From Aquabacterium sp. A3 (GTDB lineage: Bacteria > Pseudomonadota > Gammaproteobacteria > Burkholderiales > Burkholderiaceae_C): a DNA stretch of 64,000 nucleotides. The stretch covers positions 246,758-310,757 of the forward strand of contig NZ_JBBPEV010000003.1 in assembly GCF_038069945.1 (NCBI RefSeq). The letters are read 5' to 3'. A program made the position numbers and the translations under genes. Positions 47,480 through 55,876 of the stretch are shown in pieces. Numbering within the stretch: the stretch's first letter is position 1; every line of letters starts with the position of its first letter. Below the pieces are notes generated by a model. That model saw nothing but the letters and a program-made list of their open reading frames with translations. It was not told where the DNA came from and made no database searches.

Positions 47480-48175
47480 ATGCTCAAGATTCAGAACCTT
47501 CATGCCTTTTATGGCAAGAGCCACATCCTTCACGGTGTCAGCCTGGAGGTGCAGCCCGGCGAGATCGTCAGCCTGCTGGGGCGCAACGGATCGGGACGTT
47601 CAACGCTGATCAAGACCGTGATGGGCTTGGTGGAGGGCACCGGTTCCGTGTCCTGGAACGATCAGGAGTTGCTGGGGCATAACACCTACGACATCGCGCG
47701 CCGCGGTCTGGGCTATGTACCCGAAAGCCGTGATGTCTTTCCCAAGCTCACGGTGGAACAAAACCTGTTGCTGGGGCAAAAGGGCGGACGCAAGCAAAGC
47801 CGATGGTCGCTCGACGACATGTACCAGCTCTTTCCTCGCTTGAAGGAGCGCCAGCACACCGAAGCGGGCGTCATGTCGGGCGGTGAGCAGCAGATGCTCA
47901 CGCTGTGCCGCACCCTGATGGGCGATCCCGATCTGATCATGATCGACGAGCCCACGGAGGGGCTTGCGCCCAAGATCGTTGAACTGGTGGGCGAGTACCT
48001 CAAAGAACTCAAGCGACGTGGACTGGGCGTTTTGCTCGTGGAGCAAAAACTGACCATTGCACTCGACATTTCTCAACGGTGTTACGTGATGGGCCACGGT
48101 GAGGTGGTGTTCCATGGCACGCCCGACGAACTGCGGGCGGATCAGTACACCCGACGGGAGTGGCTGGAGGTCTGA
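47480..48175 (+). CDS. livF: ABC ATPase LivF with Arg in Walker A
   Basis: 231 residues from ATG at 47480, 4 bases after livG. Walker A is LGRNGSGRST, with Arg40 in place of the invariant Lys; the codon is CGT in the given sequence. Signature MSGGEQQMLTLCRTLM (~132) and Walker B LIMIDEPTEGL are normal. Last gene of the importer; weak hairpin follows. The Lys-to-Arg change is probably a subgroup feature rather than decay because all else is intact. Confidence 0.92.
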   Translation: MLKIQNLHAFYGKSHILHGVSLEVQPGEIVSLLGRNGSGRSTLIKTVMGLVEGTGSVSWNDQELLGHNTYDIARRGLGYVPESRDVFPKLTVEQNLLLGQKGGRKQSRWSLDDMYQLFPRLKERQHTEAGVMSGGEQQMLTLCRTLMGDPDLIMIDEPTEGLAPKIVELVGEYLKELKRRGLGVLLVEQKLTIALDISQRCYVMGHGEVVFHGTPDELRADQYTRREWLEV

Positions 48176-48220
48176 TCCAGCAGTCCCTTCGGGGGCATTG
48201 GTGCATGCAGGCGAGGCCTG

Positions 48221-48263
48221 TGTCAGAATCTTGTTCAATTTGTACAAGACTTCTTGTCAGAAT
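48221..48263. promoter_or_regulatory. Repeat-rich control region before the beta-oxidation genes
   Basis: TGTCAGAAT occurs at 48221-48229 and 48255-48263. Between them CTTGT (48230-48234) and ACAAG (48244-48248) form an inverted repeat, and a further CTTGT overlaps the second copy. The AT-rich composition stands out from the surrounding GC-rich DNA. Probably a regulator-binding or promoter region for the gene starting at 48359. Confidence 0.45.
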
Positions 48264-48358
48264 TGATTCTCAGCCGTGCGGGCGCCGCCGGCCATCCTGC
48301 TCAGGCTTGGGCGATGTGGGCGTCTGCGTCTCTTCATTGAACGCATTTCATCATTGCC

Positions 48359-50455
48359 ATGAGCGCTACCTACCAAGTCACCGACGGCGTGGCCGTCATC
48401 TCGCTGGACAACCCCCCCGTCAACGGTTTGGGACAAGGCACACGCGCCGGCATCGTCGAGGGCATCCAGAAGGCCCAGGCCGATGCCGCTGTGCAAGCCG
48501 TGGTGATCATTGGCGCTGGCAAGGTGTTCTGCGGTGGCGCGGACATCCGCGAATTCGGCAGCCCGAAGGCGTTCGCCGAGCCCAACCTGCACGTCACCAT
48601 CGAGGCCGTCGAGCGTTCGGCCAAGCCCGTGGTGGCCGCCATCCATGGCGTGGCCATGGGCGGAGGGCTGGAGCTGGCGCTGGGCTGCCACTACCGCGTC
48701 GTCGCCAAGGGTACACAGATCGCGCTGCCCGAGGTCAACATCGGCATCGTGCCGGGCGCGGGCGGCACGCAGCGTTTGCCGCGCGTACTGGGCGTGGACA
48801 CCGCCTTGCAGATGATCACCACGGGCGCTTCGGTGATGTCCGAGAAGCTGGCCGCGGCCCCGGGCCAAAAGCTGTTTGACAAGCTGGTCGATGGCGAGTT
48901 GCTGCCCGCGGCCATCGCCTTCGCCAAGGACGTCGCTGGCGTCCGCCCGCTGCCCTCCGTGCGCGACCTGACGGTGGCGGCTCCCACCGATGCCGACGCA
49001 TTCAACAAGGCCCGCGCCGAGCTGGCCAAGTCCCGCAAGAACCTGATCGCCCCGCAGCGTTGTGTGGACTGCGTTGAAGCGGCCACGAAGCTGGACCTGG
49101 ACGCGGGCATCCAATTCGAGCGCGAGGTCTTCGAAGGCCTGGTGACGGGCGACCAGGCCCGCGCCCTGCGCCATTCGTTCTTTGGTGAGCGCGCCGCCAG
49201 CAAGATCCCCGATGTGCCGGCCGACACCCCGCTGCGCGACATCAAGCAGGTGGCCGTGATCGGCGCCGGTACCATGGGCGGCGGCATCACCATGTGCTTC
49301 CTGAACGCCGGTATCCCCGTCAAGCTGCTGGAGATGAAGCAAGAAGCCATCGACCGCGGCGTGAGCACCATCCGCAAGAACTACGAAACGCAGGTGGCCA
49401 AGGGCAAGCTGGCGCAGGACAAGTACGAGCAGCGCATGGGCCTGCTCACCACCACGCTGAGCTACGACGACATCGCCCAGGCCGACATGGTCATCGAGGC
49501 CGTGTTCGAAGACATGGGCGTGAAGTCGCAGGTCTTCACCAAGCTCGACAGCATCATGAAACCGGGCGCCATCCTGGCCTCGAACACCTCGACGCTGGAC
49601 GTGGACAAGATCGCCGAGGTGACGAAACGCCCGGGCGATGTGGTGGGCCTGCACTTCTTCAGCCCGGCCAACGTGATGCGCCTGCTCGAAGTGGTGCGGA
49701 GCAAGCACACCGCCAAGGACGTGATGGCCACCGTGATGGCCGTGGCCAAGAAGATCAAGAAGGTGGCCGTGGTCTCGGGCGTGTGCGATGGCTTCATCGG
49801 CAACCGCATGTTCGAGCAGTACGTGCGCCAGAGCTTCTTCCTGGTGGAAGAGGGCGCCACCGTGCAGCAGGTGGACAAGGCCGCCGAGGCCTTTGGTTTT
49901 GCCATGGGCCCCTTCCGCGTGGGCGACCTGGCGGGCAACGACATCGGCTTTGCCATCCGCAAGCGCCGCCGCGTCGAGCGCCCCGACGTGATCTACAGCC
50001 CCGTGGGCGACGCCATCTGCGAACTTGGCCGCTTCGGTCAGAAGGCCGGCAAGGGCTGGTACGACTACGAAGTGGGCAAGCGCGATCCGATTCCTTCTGC
50101 TGAAGTGCAGGCCTGCATCGACAAGGTGCGTGCCGACAAGGGGGGCACCCCGCGCCAGATCAGCGACGACGAGATCGTGCAGCGCCTGGTGCTGGCCATG
50201 GTCAACGAAGGCGCTTTGATCCTTGAAGAAGGCATCGCGTCGAAGGCCTCGGACATCGACATGGTCTACCTCACGGGCTATGGCTTCCCGGTCTACCGTG
50301 GCGGCCCGATGCTCTACGCCGACATGCTGGGCCTGCCCAAGGTGATCGAGCTGATGAAGGGCTTCGCGGCCAACCCGAATGGCGATCCTGCGTTCTGGAC
50401 GCCGGCTCCACTGCTGGCCAAGCTGGCTGCTGAAGGCAAGGGCTTCACGGGCTGA
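48359..50455 (+). CDS. Bifunctional enoyl-CoA hydratase / 3-hydroxyacyl-CoA dehydrogenase
   Basis: 698 residues, FadB/FadJ-like. N-terminal crotonase domain (~1-190) with both catalytic Glu positions present: GGGLELALGCHY and LPEVNIGIVPGAGGTQRLPR. Dehydrogenase part (~295-690): NAD motif AVIGAGTMGGGITMCFLNAG, SNTSTLDVDKIAE, GLHFFSPANVMRLLEVV with catalytic His and Glu, and two C-terminal helical domains. It hydrates enoyl-CoA and oxidises the 3-hydroxyacyl-CoA. No FadA-type thiolase follows, unlike in fadBA operons. A 975-codon frame on the opposite strand is an antisense artefact. Confidence 0.95.
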   Translation: MSATYQVTDGVAVISLDNPPVNGLGQGTRAGIVEGIQKAQADAAVQAVVIIGAGKVFCGGADIREFGSPKAFAEPNLHVTIEAVERSAKPVVAAIHGVAMGGGLELALGCHYRVVAKGTQIALPEVNIGIVPGAGGTQRLPRVLGVDTALQMITTGASVMSEKLAAAPGQKLFDKLVDGELLPAAIAFAKDVAGVRPLPSVRDLTVAAPTDADAFNKARAELAKSRKNLIAPQRCVDCVEAATKLDLDAGIQFEREVFEGLVTGDQARALRHSFFGERAASKIPDVPADTPLRDIKQVAVIGAGTMGGGITMCFLNAGIPVKLLEMKQEAIDRGVSTIRKNYETQVAKGKLAQDKYEQRMGLLTTTLSYDDIAQADMVIEAVFEDMGVKSQVFTKLDSIMKPGAILASNTSTLDVDKIAEVTKRPGDVVGLHFFSPANVMRLLEVVRSKHTAKDVMATVMAVAKKIKKVAVVSGVCDGFIGNRMFEQYVRQSFFLVEEGATVQQVDKAAEAFGFAMGPFRVGDLAGNDIGFAIRKRRRVERPDVIYSPVGDAICELGRFGQKAGKGWYDYEVGKRDPIPSAEVQACIDKVRADKGGTPRQISDDEIVQRLVLAMVNEGALILEEGIASKASDIDMVYLTGYGFPVYRGGPMLYADMLGLPKVIELMKGFAANPNGDPAFWTPAPLLAKLAAEGKGFTG

Positions 50456-50473
50456 CATCCAAAGGAGCCCACC

Positions 50474-51253
50474 ATGGCGCACATTGAAACCCTGGTCAAC
50501 GGCCACATCCTGGAGATCAAGGTCAACCGGGCCGACAAGCACAACGCCTTGTCGCCTGAGATGTACCTTGACTTGGCGCGTGCGCTGGGTGAACTCAACC
50601 GCAACCCCGAGCTGCGCGTGGCCTTGCTGCACGGCGAAGGCAAGCACTTCACCTCTGGCGTCGAGCTGGACAAGTGGGCGCCCATCTTCGGCAATGGCAA
50701 GGGCTTCGAGGTGCCGGCCGGCGAGGTTGATCCGTTCGGCCTGTTCGGCGAGCGGCACCGCAAGCCCATCGTCATGGCGGTGCAGGGTAACTGCTTCACC
50801 TGGGGCGTCGAGATCCTGCTCAACACCGAGGTGCGCGTGGCCGCCGACGACACGCGCTTTGCCATGCTGGAGGTCAAGCGCGGTATCTTTCCTTGTGCGG
50901 GAGCGACGCTGCGTCTGCCTCGGCAGATGGGGTGGGGGGCCGCCCAGCGCTACCTGCTGACGGGCGAGTTCTGGTACGCCGAAGAGGCCTTGCGCACGGG
51001 CCTCGTTCAGGAGGTGGTGCCCGCAGGACAGCAGCTTGCCAAGGCCCGTGAAATCGCCGAGCAGATCGCCAAAGCTGCGCCGCTGGCCGTACAGAACGTG
51101 CTCAAGTCCACCCGCATGGCGTGGAACGAAGGGGAGGCCGTGGCCGCCCAGTTGCTGTTCAAGGACCTGCACCCAGTGATGCAAAGCGAAGACGCCGCCG
51201 AAGGCGTGCGCTCCTTCATCGAACGGCGCGACGCCGTTTTCGTGGGGCGCTGA
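50474..51253 (+). CDS. Enoyl-CoA hydratase/isomerase family protein (crotonase)
   Basis: 259 residues, AAAGGAG upstream. Crotonase fold: oxyanion regions LLHGEGKHFTSGVELDKW and MAVQGNCFTWGVEILLN, with Glu in the positions matching both catalytic Glu residues (GVEILL and LEVKRGIFPCAGATLRLPR). The canonical GGG is replaced by TWG. A second hydratase in the cluster suggests handling of a special double bond or substituent; actual reaction is unknown. Confidence 0.9.
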   Translation: MAHIETLVNGHILEIKVNRADKHNALSPEMYLDLARALGELNRNPELRVALLHGEGKHFTSGVELDKWAPIFGNGKGFEVPAGEVDPFGLFGERHRKPIVMAVQGNCFTWGVEILLNTEVRVAADDTRFAMLEVKRGIFPCAGATLRLPRQMGWGAAQRYLLTGEFWYAEEALRTGLVQEVVPAGQQLAKAREIAEQIAKAAPLAVQNVLKSTRMAWNEGEAVAAQLLFKDLHPVMQSEDAAEGVRSFIERRDAVFVGR

Positions 51254-51322
51254 CGCCCCGCTCGGCGCACGATGGCCGTGTGCCGTTGCTTTGCCGCTCC
51301 CATCCTTTCACCGAGTTGAACC

Positions 51323-53197
51323 ATGACCCACCGCGCCACCGTTGACTTCCTGCTGCACGACTGGCTCAAGGCCGAAGCCCTGTGCCAGCGTGAGCGACAC
51401 GCCGAGCACAGTCGCGAGACCTTCGACGCCGTGCTCGACCTCAGCGAAAAAATCGCCAGCGAACAATTTGCCCCCATCAACCGCCTGACCGACGAACACG
51501 AGCCCACCTTTGACGGCGTCACCGTGACGCTGCCCAAGGAAACGCCCGTGGCCATGGCGGCCTTCAACGAGGCCGGCCTGATGGCCGCCAGCAAGGACGT
51601 CGAGCTGGGCGGCATGCAACTGCCCACCGTGGTCGAGATCGCTTCGATGAGCTTCTTCTACAAGGCCAGCGTGTCGCTCGCCGCGTACCCGATGCTCACG
51701 CGCGGCAACGCCAACACCATCCTGGCGCATGGCACGCCGAAGCAGATCGAGGTGTTCGCCAAGGGCGGCTTCGAAGGCCGCACCTTTGGCACCATGTGCC
51801 TGAGCGAGCCGCAGGCCGGCTCGAGCCTGTCGGACATCGCCACGCGCGCCGTGCCCGACGTGAAGGGGGATGGCACGGGTGTCGATTGGACGCAGGACCC
51901 GCTGGGCAAGCGCTATCGCTTGAGGGGCAACAAGATGTGGATATCGGGCGGCGAGCACGAGATGGGCGAGAACATCGTCCACCTGGTGCTGGCCAAGATC
52001 CCAGGGCCCGATGGCAAGCCGGTGCCGGGCGTCAAGGGCATCTCGCTGTTCATCGTTCCGCGCAAGCTGGTCAAGGCCGACGGCTCGATCACCAGCCAGC
52101 GCAATGACGTGGCGCTGGCAGGCCTCAACCACAAGTGCGGCTACCGCGGCACCGTCAACACCCTGCTGAACTTCGGTGAAGGCAAGTTCCCCGTCAACGG
52201 CGAGGCCGGCGCGGTGGGCTACCTGATCGGCAAGGAAGGCGAGGGCCTGAAGTGCATGTTCACGCTCATGAACGAGGCCCGCATCAGCGTGGGCCTGGGC
52301 GCGACCATGCTGGGCTACGCCGGCTATGAGTACTCGCTGCAGTACGCGAAAGACCGCCCACAAGGGCGTCACATGGGCGCCGGTGGCAAGGACCACAGCG
52401 CGCCGCAGGTGCCCATCATTGGCCACACCGACGTCAAGCGCATGCTGATGATGCAAAAGGCCATCGCCGAAGGCGGCCTGGCCCTGGGCCTGCTGTGCGC
52501 CCAGTTGGTGGACGACCAGCACACCGGCAGCGGCGAAGAGGCCGAGAAGGCCGGCCTGCTGCTGGAGCTGCTCACCCCCATCGCCAAGAGCTGGCCCAGC
52601 GAATGGGCGCAGGAGGCCAACTCGTTGGCCATCCAGATCCTGGGCGGCTACGGCTATACGCGCGACTACCCCGTCGAGCAGTACTGGCGTGACAACCGCC
52701 TCAACATGATCCACGAGGGCACGCATGGCATCCAGGGGCTGGACCTGCTGGGCCGCAAGGTGGTGATGAACGGTGGCAAGGCCTTGAGCGTGCTGGCCGA
52801 GCGCATCAGCGAAACCATCCAGAAGGCCGGGCACGTCAACGGCCTGGCCGAGCACGCGAACGCCCTGGCGCAAGCCCTGCAGAAGGTGGGCGCCACCACC
52901 AAGGCCGCCTGGTCCACCAGCGTGCCCGAAGAGGCCCTGGCCAATGCCACGCCCTACCTGCAGGCCTTCGGCCACACCGTGCTGGCCTGGATCTGGCTGG
53001 AGCTGGGCCTCGCCGCCAAGGCCGCGCAAGCGCAAGGGCAGTGGGACGCCTCGCCCCTGGGCCCTGGCTTCCTGAAGGGCAAGCTGGCCGCCACGGACTA
53101 CTTCTTTGCTTACGAGCTGCCCAAGATCGATGCCTGGCTGGGCGTGGTTTCGCGCCGCGACCTGACCTGCGCGCAGGCCGAATCCGACTGGTTCTGA
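51323..53197 (+). CDS. Acyl-CoA dehydrogenase, long form (DmdC-like)
   Basis: 624 residues, about 200 longer than classical medium-chain enzymes. FAD/substrate region: GTMCLSEPQAGSSLSDIAT, and KMWISGGEHEM; catalytic Glu465 in NMIHEGTHGIQGLDLL matches the base of the family; QILGGYGYTRDYPVEQYWRD is present. A C-terminal extra domain (~475-624) is typical of the long type that includes 3-methylthiopropionyl-CoA dehydrogenase DmdC. It makes the 2,3-double bond for the downstream hydratase step. Confidence 0.93.
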   Translation: MTHRATVDFLLHDWLKAEALCQRERHAEHSRETFDAVLDLSEKIASEQFAPINRLTDEHEPTFDGVTVTLPKETPVAMAAFNEAGLMAASKDVELGGMQLPTVVEIASMSFFYKASVSLAAYPMLTRGNANTILAHGTPKQIEVFAKGGFEGRTFGTMCLSEPQAGSSLSDIATRAVPDVKGDGTGVDWTQDPLGKRYRLRGNKMWISGGEHEMGENIVHLVLAKIPGPDGKPVPGVKGISLFIVPRKLVKADGSITSQRNDVALAGLNHKCGYRGTVNTLLNFGEGKFPVNGEAGAVGYLIGKEGEGLKCMFTLMNEARISVGLGATMLGYAGYEYSLQYAKDRPQGRHMGAGGKDHSAPQVPIIGHTDVKRMLMMQKAIAEGGLALGLLCAQLVDDQHTGSGEEAEKAGLLLELLTPIAKSWPSEWAQEANSLAIQILGGYGYTRDYPVEQYWRDNRLNMIHEGTHGIQGLDLLGRKVVMNGGKALSVLAERISETIQKAGHVNGLAEHANALAQALQKVGATTKAAWSTSVPEEALANATPYLQAFGHTVLAWIWLELGLAAKAAQAQGQWDASPLGPGFLKGKLAATDYFFAYELPKIDAWLGVVSRRDLTCAQAESDWF

Positions 53198-53207
53198 AAG
53201 GATCACC

Positions 53208-53489
53208 ATGCTGCGACACATCGTCATGTGGACCCTCAACGACCCGGCCGACGCACCCCAGGTCAAGGCCCTGCTGGACAGCTGCAAGGGGCTCGTGCCC
53301 GGCATGCACGAATTCGACGTCGGTATCAAGGCCGAGGGCCTGGAAGCCAACTGCGACGTCGTGCTCGTCTCGACCTTCGAGGACGCCGCCGCGCTGGCCG
53401 CTTACGTGCCGCACCCGCATCACCAGGGCGTGGTCGCGCGGATCCGCCAGATGGCGGCCACGCGCCACGTCCTCGACTACCTCGTCTGA
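53208..53489 (+). CDS. Dabb family protein (stress-responsive A/B barrel)
   Basis: 93 residues starting MLRHIVMWTLND, the typical Dabb start, with VPGMHEFDVGIKAEG and the C-terminal VARIRQMAATRHVLDYLV. Ferredoxin-like dimeric barrel; members include olivetolic acid cyclase and many of unknown role. It lies 10 bases after the acyl-CoA dehydrogenase gene, in the same transcript. A small helper or cyclase/isomerase role is possible. Confidence 0.88.
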   Translation: MLRHIVMWTLNDPADAPQVKALLDSCKGLVPGMHEFDVGIKAEGLEANCDVVLVSTFEDAAALAAYVPHPHHQGVVARIRQMAATRHVLDYLV

Positions 53490-53509
53490 ATGCACAGAAG
53501 GCTCAAGCC

Positions 53510-54307
53510 ATGACCGCTCCCCGCTCCGTCCAGCAACTCTTCGACCTCACGGGCAAGACGGCCCTGATCACCGGTGGCTCGCGCGGCCTGGGCTTGCAGA
53601 TGGCCCATGCCCTGGGCGAGGCCGGTGCCAAGGTGGTGATCAGCTCGCGCAAGGCGGCTGATCTGGAACAGGCCGTGATGGCCTTGCAGGATGCGGGCAT
53701 CGATGCGCGCTGGATCGCCGCCGATGCCGGCAAGCCAGACGACATTCAGCGCCTGGCCGATGAAACGCTCGAGCGCGTGGGCGATGTGGACATCCTCGTC
53801 AACAACGCGGGCGCCACCTGGGGCGCGCCGGCCGCCGACTACCCGCTCGAGGCCTGGGACAAGGTGATGAACCTCAACGTGCGCGGCTACTTCCTGCTGT
53901 CGCAAGCCATCGCCAAAGCCAGCATGATCCCGCGCAAGCAAGGGCGCATCATCAACGTGGCGTCCATCGCCGGCTTGGGGGGCAACCACCCCTTCATGCA
54001 GACCATCGCCTACAACACCAGCAAGGGCGCCGTCGTCAACTTCACCCGGGCCCTGGCGGGTGAGTGGGGCCACCTGGGTATCCGCGTCAACGCCATCGCG
54101 CCGGGCTTCTTCCCCAGCAAGATGACGGCGGGCACCCTGGCCGCGGTGGGTGAAGAGCGACTGGCCAGCGCCGCCCCCTTGCAACGCCTGGGCGACGACG
54201 AAGACCTCAAGGGCGTGACGCTGCTGTTCGCCTCAGAGGCGGGCAAGCACATCACGGGACAGGTCCTCGCTGTCGATGGCGGTGTCAGCGCCATCATCGG
54301 TGGCTGA
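53510..54307 (+). CDS. SDR family oxidoreductase
   Basis: 265 residues from ATG at 53510 (MTAPRSVQQLFDLTGKTALI). Rossmann motif TGGSRGLGLQMA, NNAG, catalytic Tyr-x3-Lys in YNTSKGAV, and a C-terminal VDGGVSAI tail typical of 3-oxoacyl-ACP reductase-like or hydroxyacyl-CoA dehydrogenase SDRs. It may oxidise or reduce a 3-hydroxy/3-oxo-acyl intermediate; cofactor choice cannot be read with confidence. Confidence 0.92.
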   Translation: MTAPRSVQQLFDLTGKTALITGGSRGLGLQMAHALGEAGAKVVISSRKAADLEQAVMALQDAGIDARWIAADAGKPDDIQRLADETLERVGDVDILVNNAGATWGAPAADYPLEAWDKVMNLNVRGYFLLSQAIAKASMIPRKQGRIINVASIAGLGGNHPFMQTIAYNTSKGAVVNFTRALAGEWGHLGIRVNAIAPGFFPSKMTAGTLAAVGEERLASAAPLQRLGDDEDLKGVTLLFASEAGKHITGQVLAVDGGVSAIIGG

Positions 54308-54309
54308 GC

Positions 54310-54319
54310 GGGGGGGGGG
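54310..54319 (+). repeat. Poly-G tract (G10)
   Basis: Ten consecutive G, the longest homopolymer I found in the window, located 3 bases before the thioesterase ATG at 54323. It occupies the ribosome-binding region between two co-transcribed genes. Confidence 0.9.
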
Positions 54320-54322
54320 CGC

Positions 54323-54787
54323 ATGAGCATTCCGTTTTCCATCCGCATTCCCTTCATTGAGCAAATCGGCTGCCAACTGGAGCGCCACGACAGCGGCCAC
54401 GCCGAGATCTCGCTGACGGTGGACGAAGCGCACACCAACTCCTTTGGCGTGGCCCACGGTGGCCTTCTCATGACCATGCTGGATGTGGCCATGGCCCATG
54501 CCGCGCGCAGCCACCGTCGCAATGCCCAGGGCGATGAGCCCGGGTTGGTCACCATCGAGATGAGCACACGTTTCATGCGCCCGGGCTTGGGCCGCATCCG
54601 AGCCCTTGGCGAGCTGATGCACGCCACCGCGTCGATGGCATTTTGTGAGGGCCGCGTGCTCAATGAAAAGGGTGAGGTCTGCGCCCATGGCACCGCCACG
54701 TTCAAGTACCTCCGCGCCTTGCCGGTCTCAGGTCGGCAGACGCACTCACTGTCGGCATCACCCTTGGGTGGTGCTGGCTCCGACTGA
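54323..54787 (+). CDS. PaaI-type acyl-CoA thioesterase
   Basis: 154 residues, hotdog fold. The conserved NSFGVAHGGLLMTMLDVAMAHAA carries the PaaI/YigI-type His-Gly-Gly motif (HGG) and Asp of the catalytic helix; TIEMSTRFMRPG and CAHGTATFKYL follow. It hydrolyses CoA esters, perhaps dead-end intermediates of the pathway. Part of the same run; G10 sits just before the start. Confidence 0.89.
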   Translation: MSIPFSIRIPFIEQIGCQLERHDSGHAEISLTVDEAHTNSFGVAHGGLLMTMLDVAMAHAARSHRRNAQGDEPGLVTIEMSTRFMRPGLGRIRALGELMHATASMAFCEGRVLNEKGEVCAHGTATFKYLRALPVSGRQTHSLSASPLGGAGSD

Positions 54788-54826
54788 CGCAGCCTGCGCT
54801 GTCCCTCTGGAAGAAGGTCGCCTCTC

Positions 54827-55855
54827 ATGAGCCTCATCAATCGTCAGATCCATCTGGTGTCTCGCCCGCAGGGCGAGGCCAGCCCGAGCAATTTTCAGCT
54901 CGTCGAAGCGCCCGTGCCCGCCAGCGAGGCGTTGGCCGAGGGGCAAGTGGTGGTGCGCCATCACTACCTGTCGCTCGACCCCTACATGCGCGGCCGCATG
55001 AACGACAGCCGCAGTTATGCCGAGCCCCAGCCCCTGAATACCGTCATGCTGGGGGGCACCGTGGGTGAGGTCCTCCACAGCCGTCACCCCAAATTCCAGC
55101 CGGGCGATCAGGTGCTGGGCATGGGTGGCTGGCAGGAGTACAGCGTGGTCGACGCCTCGGTGCGTGGCGCTCTCCACAAGGTCGATACGCAGCACATTCC
55201 TCTGTCGGCCTACCTCGGCGCGGTGGGCATGCCCGGCGTCACCGCCTGGTATGGCCTCATGAAGATCATCACGCCCAAGTCGGGCGAGACGGTGGTGGTC
55301 AGCGCCGCCAGCGGGGCGGTGGGCAGCGTGGTGGGGCAGTTGGCCAAGGTGCGTGGTTGTCGCGTGGTCGGTGTGGCTGGTGGCCAGGACAAATGTCGCT
55401 ACGTGGTCGAAGAACTGGGCTTTGACGCCTGCATCGACTACAAGCAGCACGCCGAACCCAAGGCTTTCTATCAGGCGCTCAAGGCGGCCACGCCGCAGGG
55501 GGTTGACGGCTACTTCGAGAACGTGGGCGGCATGATCCTGGATGCCGTCATGTTGCGCATGAACGCCTTCAGCCGCCTGGCCATGTGCGGCATGATCGCG
55601 GGCTACGATGGCCAGCCCACCCCCATGCAGAATCCGGCGCTCATCCTCGTCAACAGAATGAAGGTCGAGGGCTTTATCGTGAGCGAGCACCCCGACGTCT
55701 GGCCAGAAGCCGTCCAGGAATTGGGTACCCTAGTGGGCACAGGCCGTCTGAAGTTCAAAGAAACTGTGGCGCAAGGCATCGCGGCCGCGCCCGAGGCCTT
55801 CCTGGGTTTGCTCAAAGGCAAGAACTTTGGCAAACAGCTCGTCAAACTGATCTGA
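54827..55855 (+). CDS. NADP-dependent oxidoreductase (MDR, CurA-like)
   Basis: 342 residues. Zinc-free medium-chain reductase: N-terminus INRQIHLVSRPQGEAS, LDPYMRGRM, GMPGVTAWYGLMKI, nucleotide motif VVSAASGAVGSVVGQLAK, GVDGYFENVGG and RMKVEGFIVSE. These features match the leukotriene-B4 reductase/CurA group, which reduces 2-alkenals or enones with NADPH. In this setting it could saturate an enoyl intermediate or detoxify it. Confidence 0.93.
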   Translation: MSLINRQIHLVSRPQGEASPSNFQLVEAPVPASEALAEGQVVVRHHYLSLDPYMRGRMNDSRSYAEPQPLNTVMLGGTVGEVLHSRHPKFQPGDQVLGMGGWQEYSVVDASVRGALHKVDTQHIPLSAYLGAVGMPGVTAWYGLMKIITPKSGETVVVSAASGAVGSVVGQLAKVRGCRVVGVAGGQDKCRYVVEELGFDACIDYKQHAEPKAFYQALKAATPQGVDGYFENVGGMILDAVMLRMNAFSRLAMCGMIAGYDGQPTPMQNPALILVNRMKVEGFIVSEHPDVWPEAVQELGTLVGTGRLKFKETVAQGIAAAPEAFLGLLKGKNFGKQLVKLI

Positions 55856-55876
55856 GATTCACTGGAACCCCCCACC

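Noticed and set aside
48257..51184. 975-codon open frame on the minus strand
   Set aside because: It is antisense to the fused hydratase/dehydrogenase gene, has His/Gln/Leu-rich low-complexity composition and no motif. GC-rich codon bias on the plus strand creates it.
41130..53197. Complete DMSP (dmd) pathway
   Set aside because: DmdB- and DmdC-like enzymes are present, but no DmdA demethylase and no typical DmdD were recognised; general beta-oxidation fits equally well.
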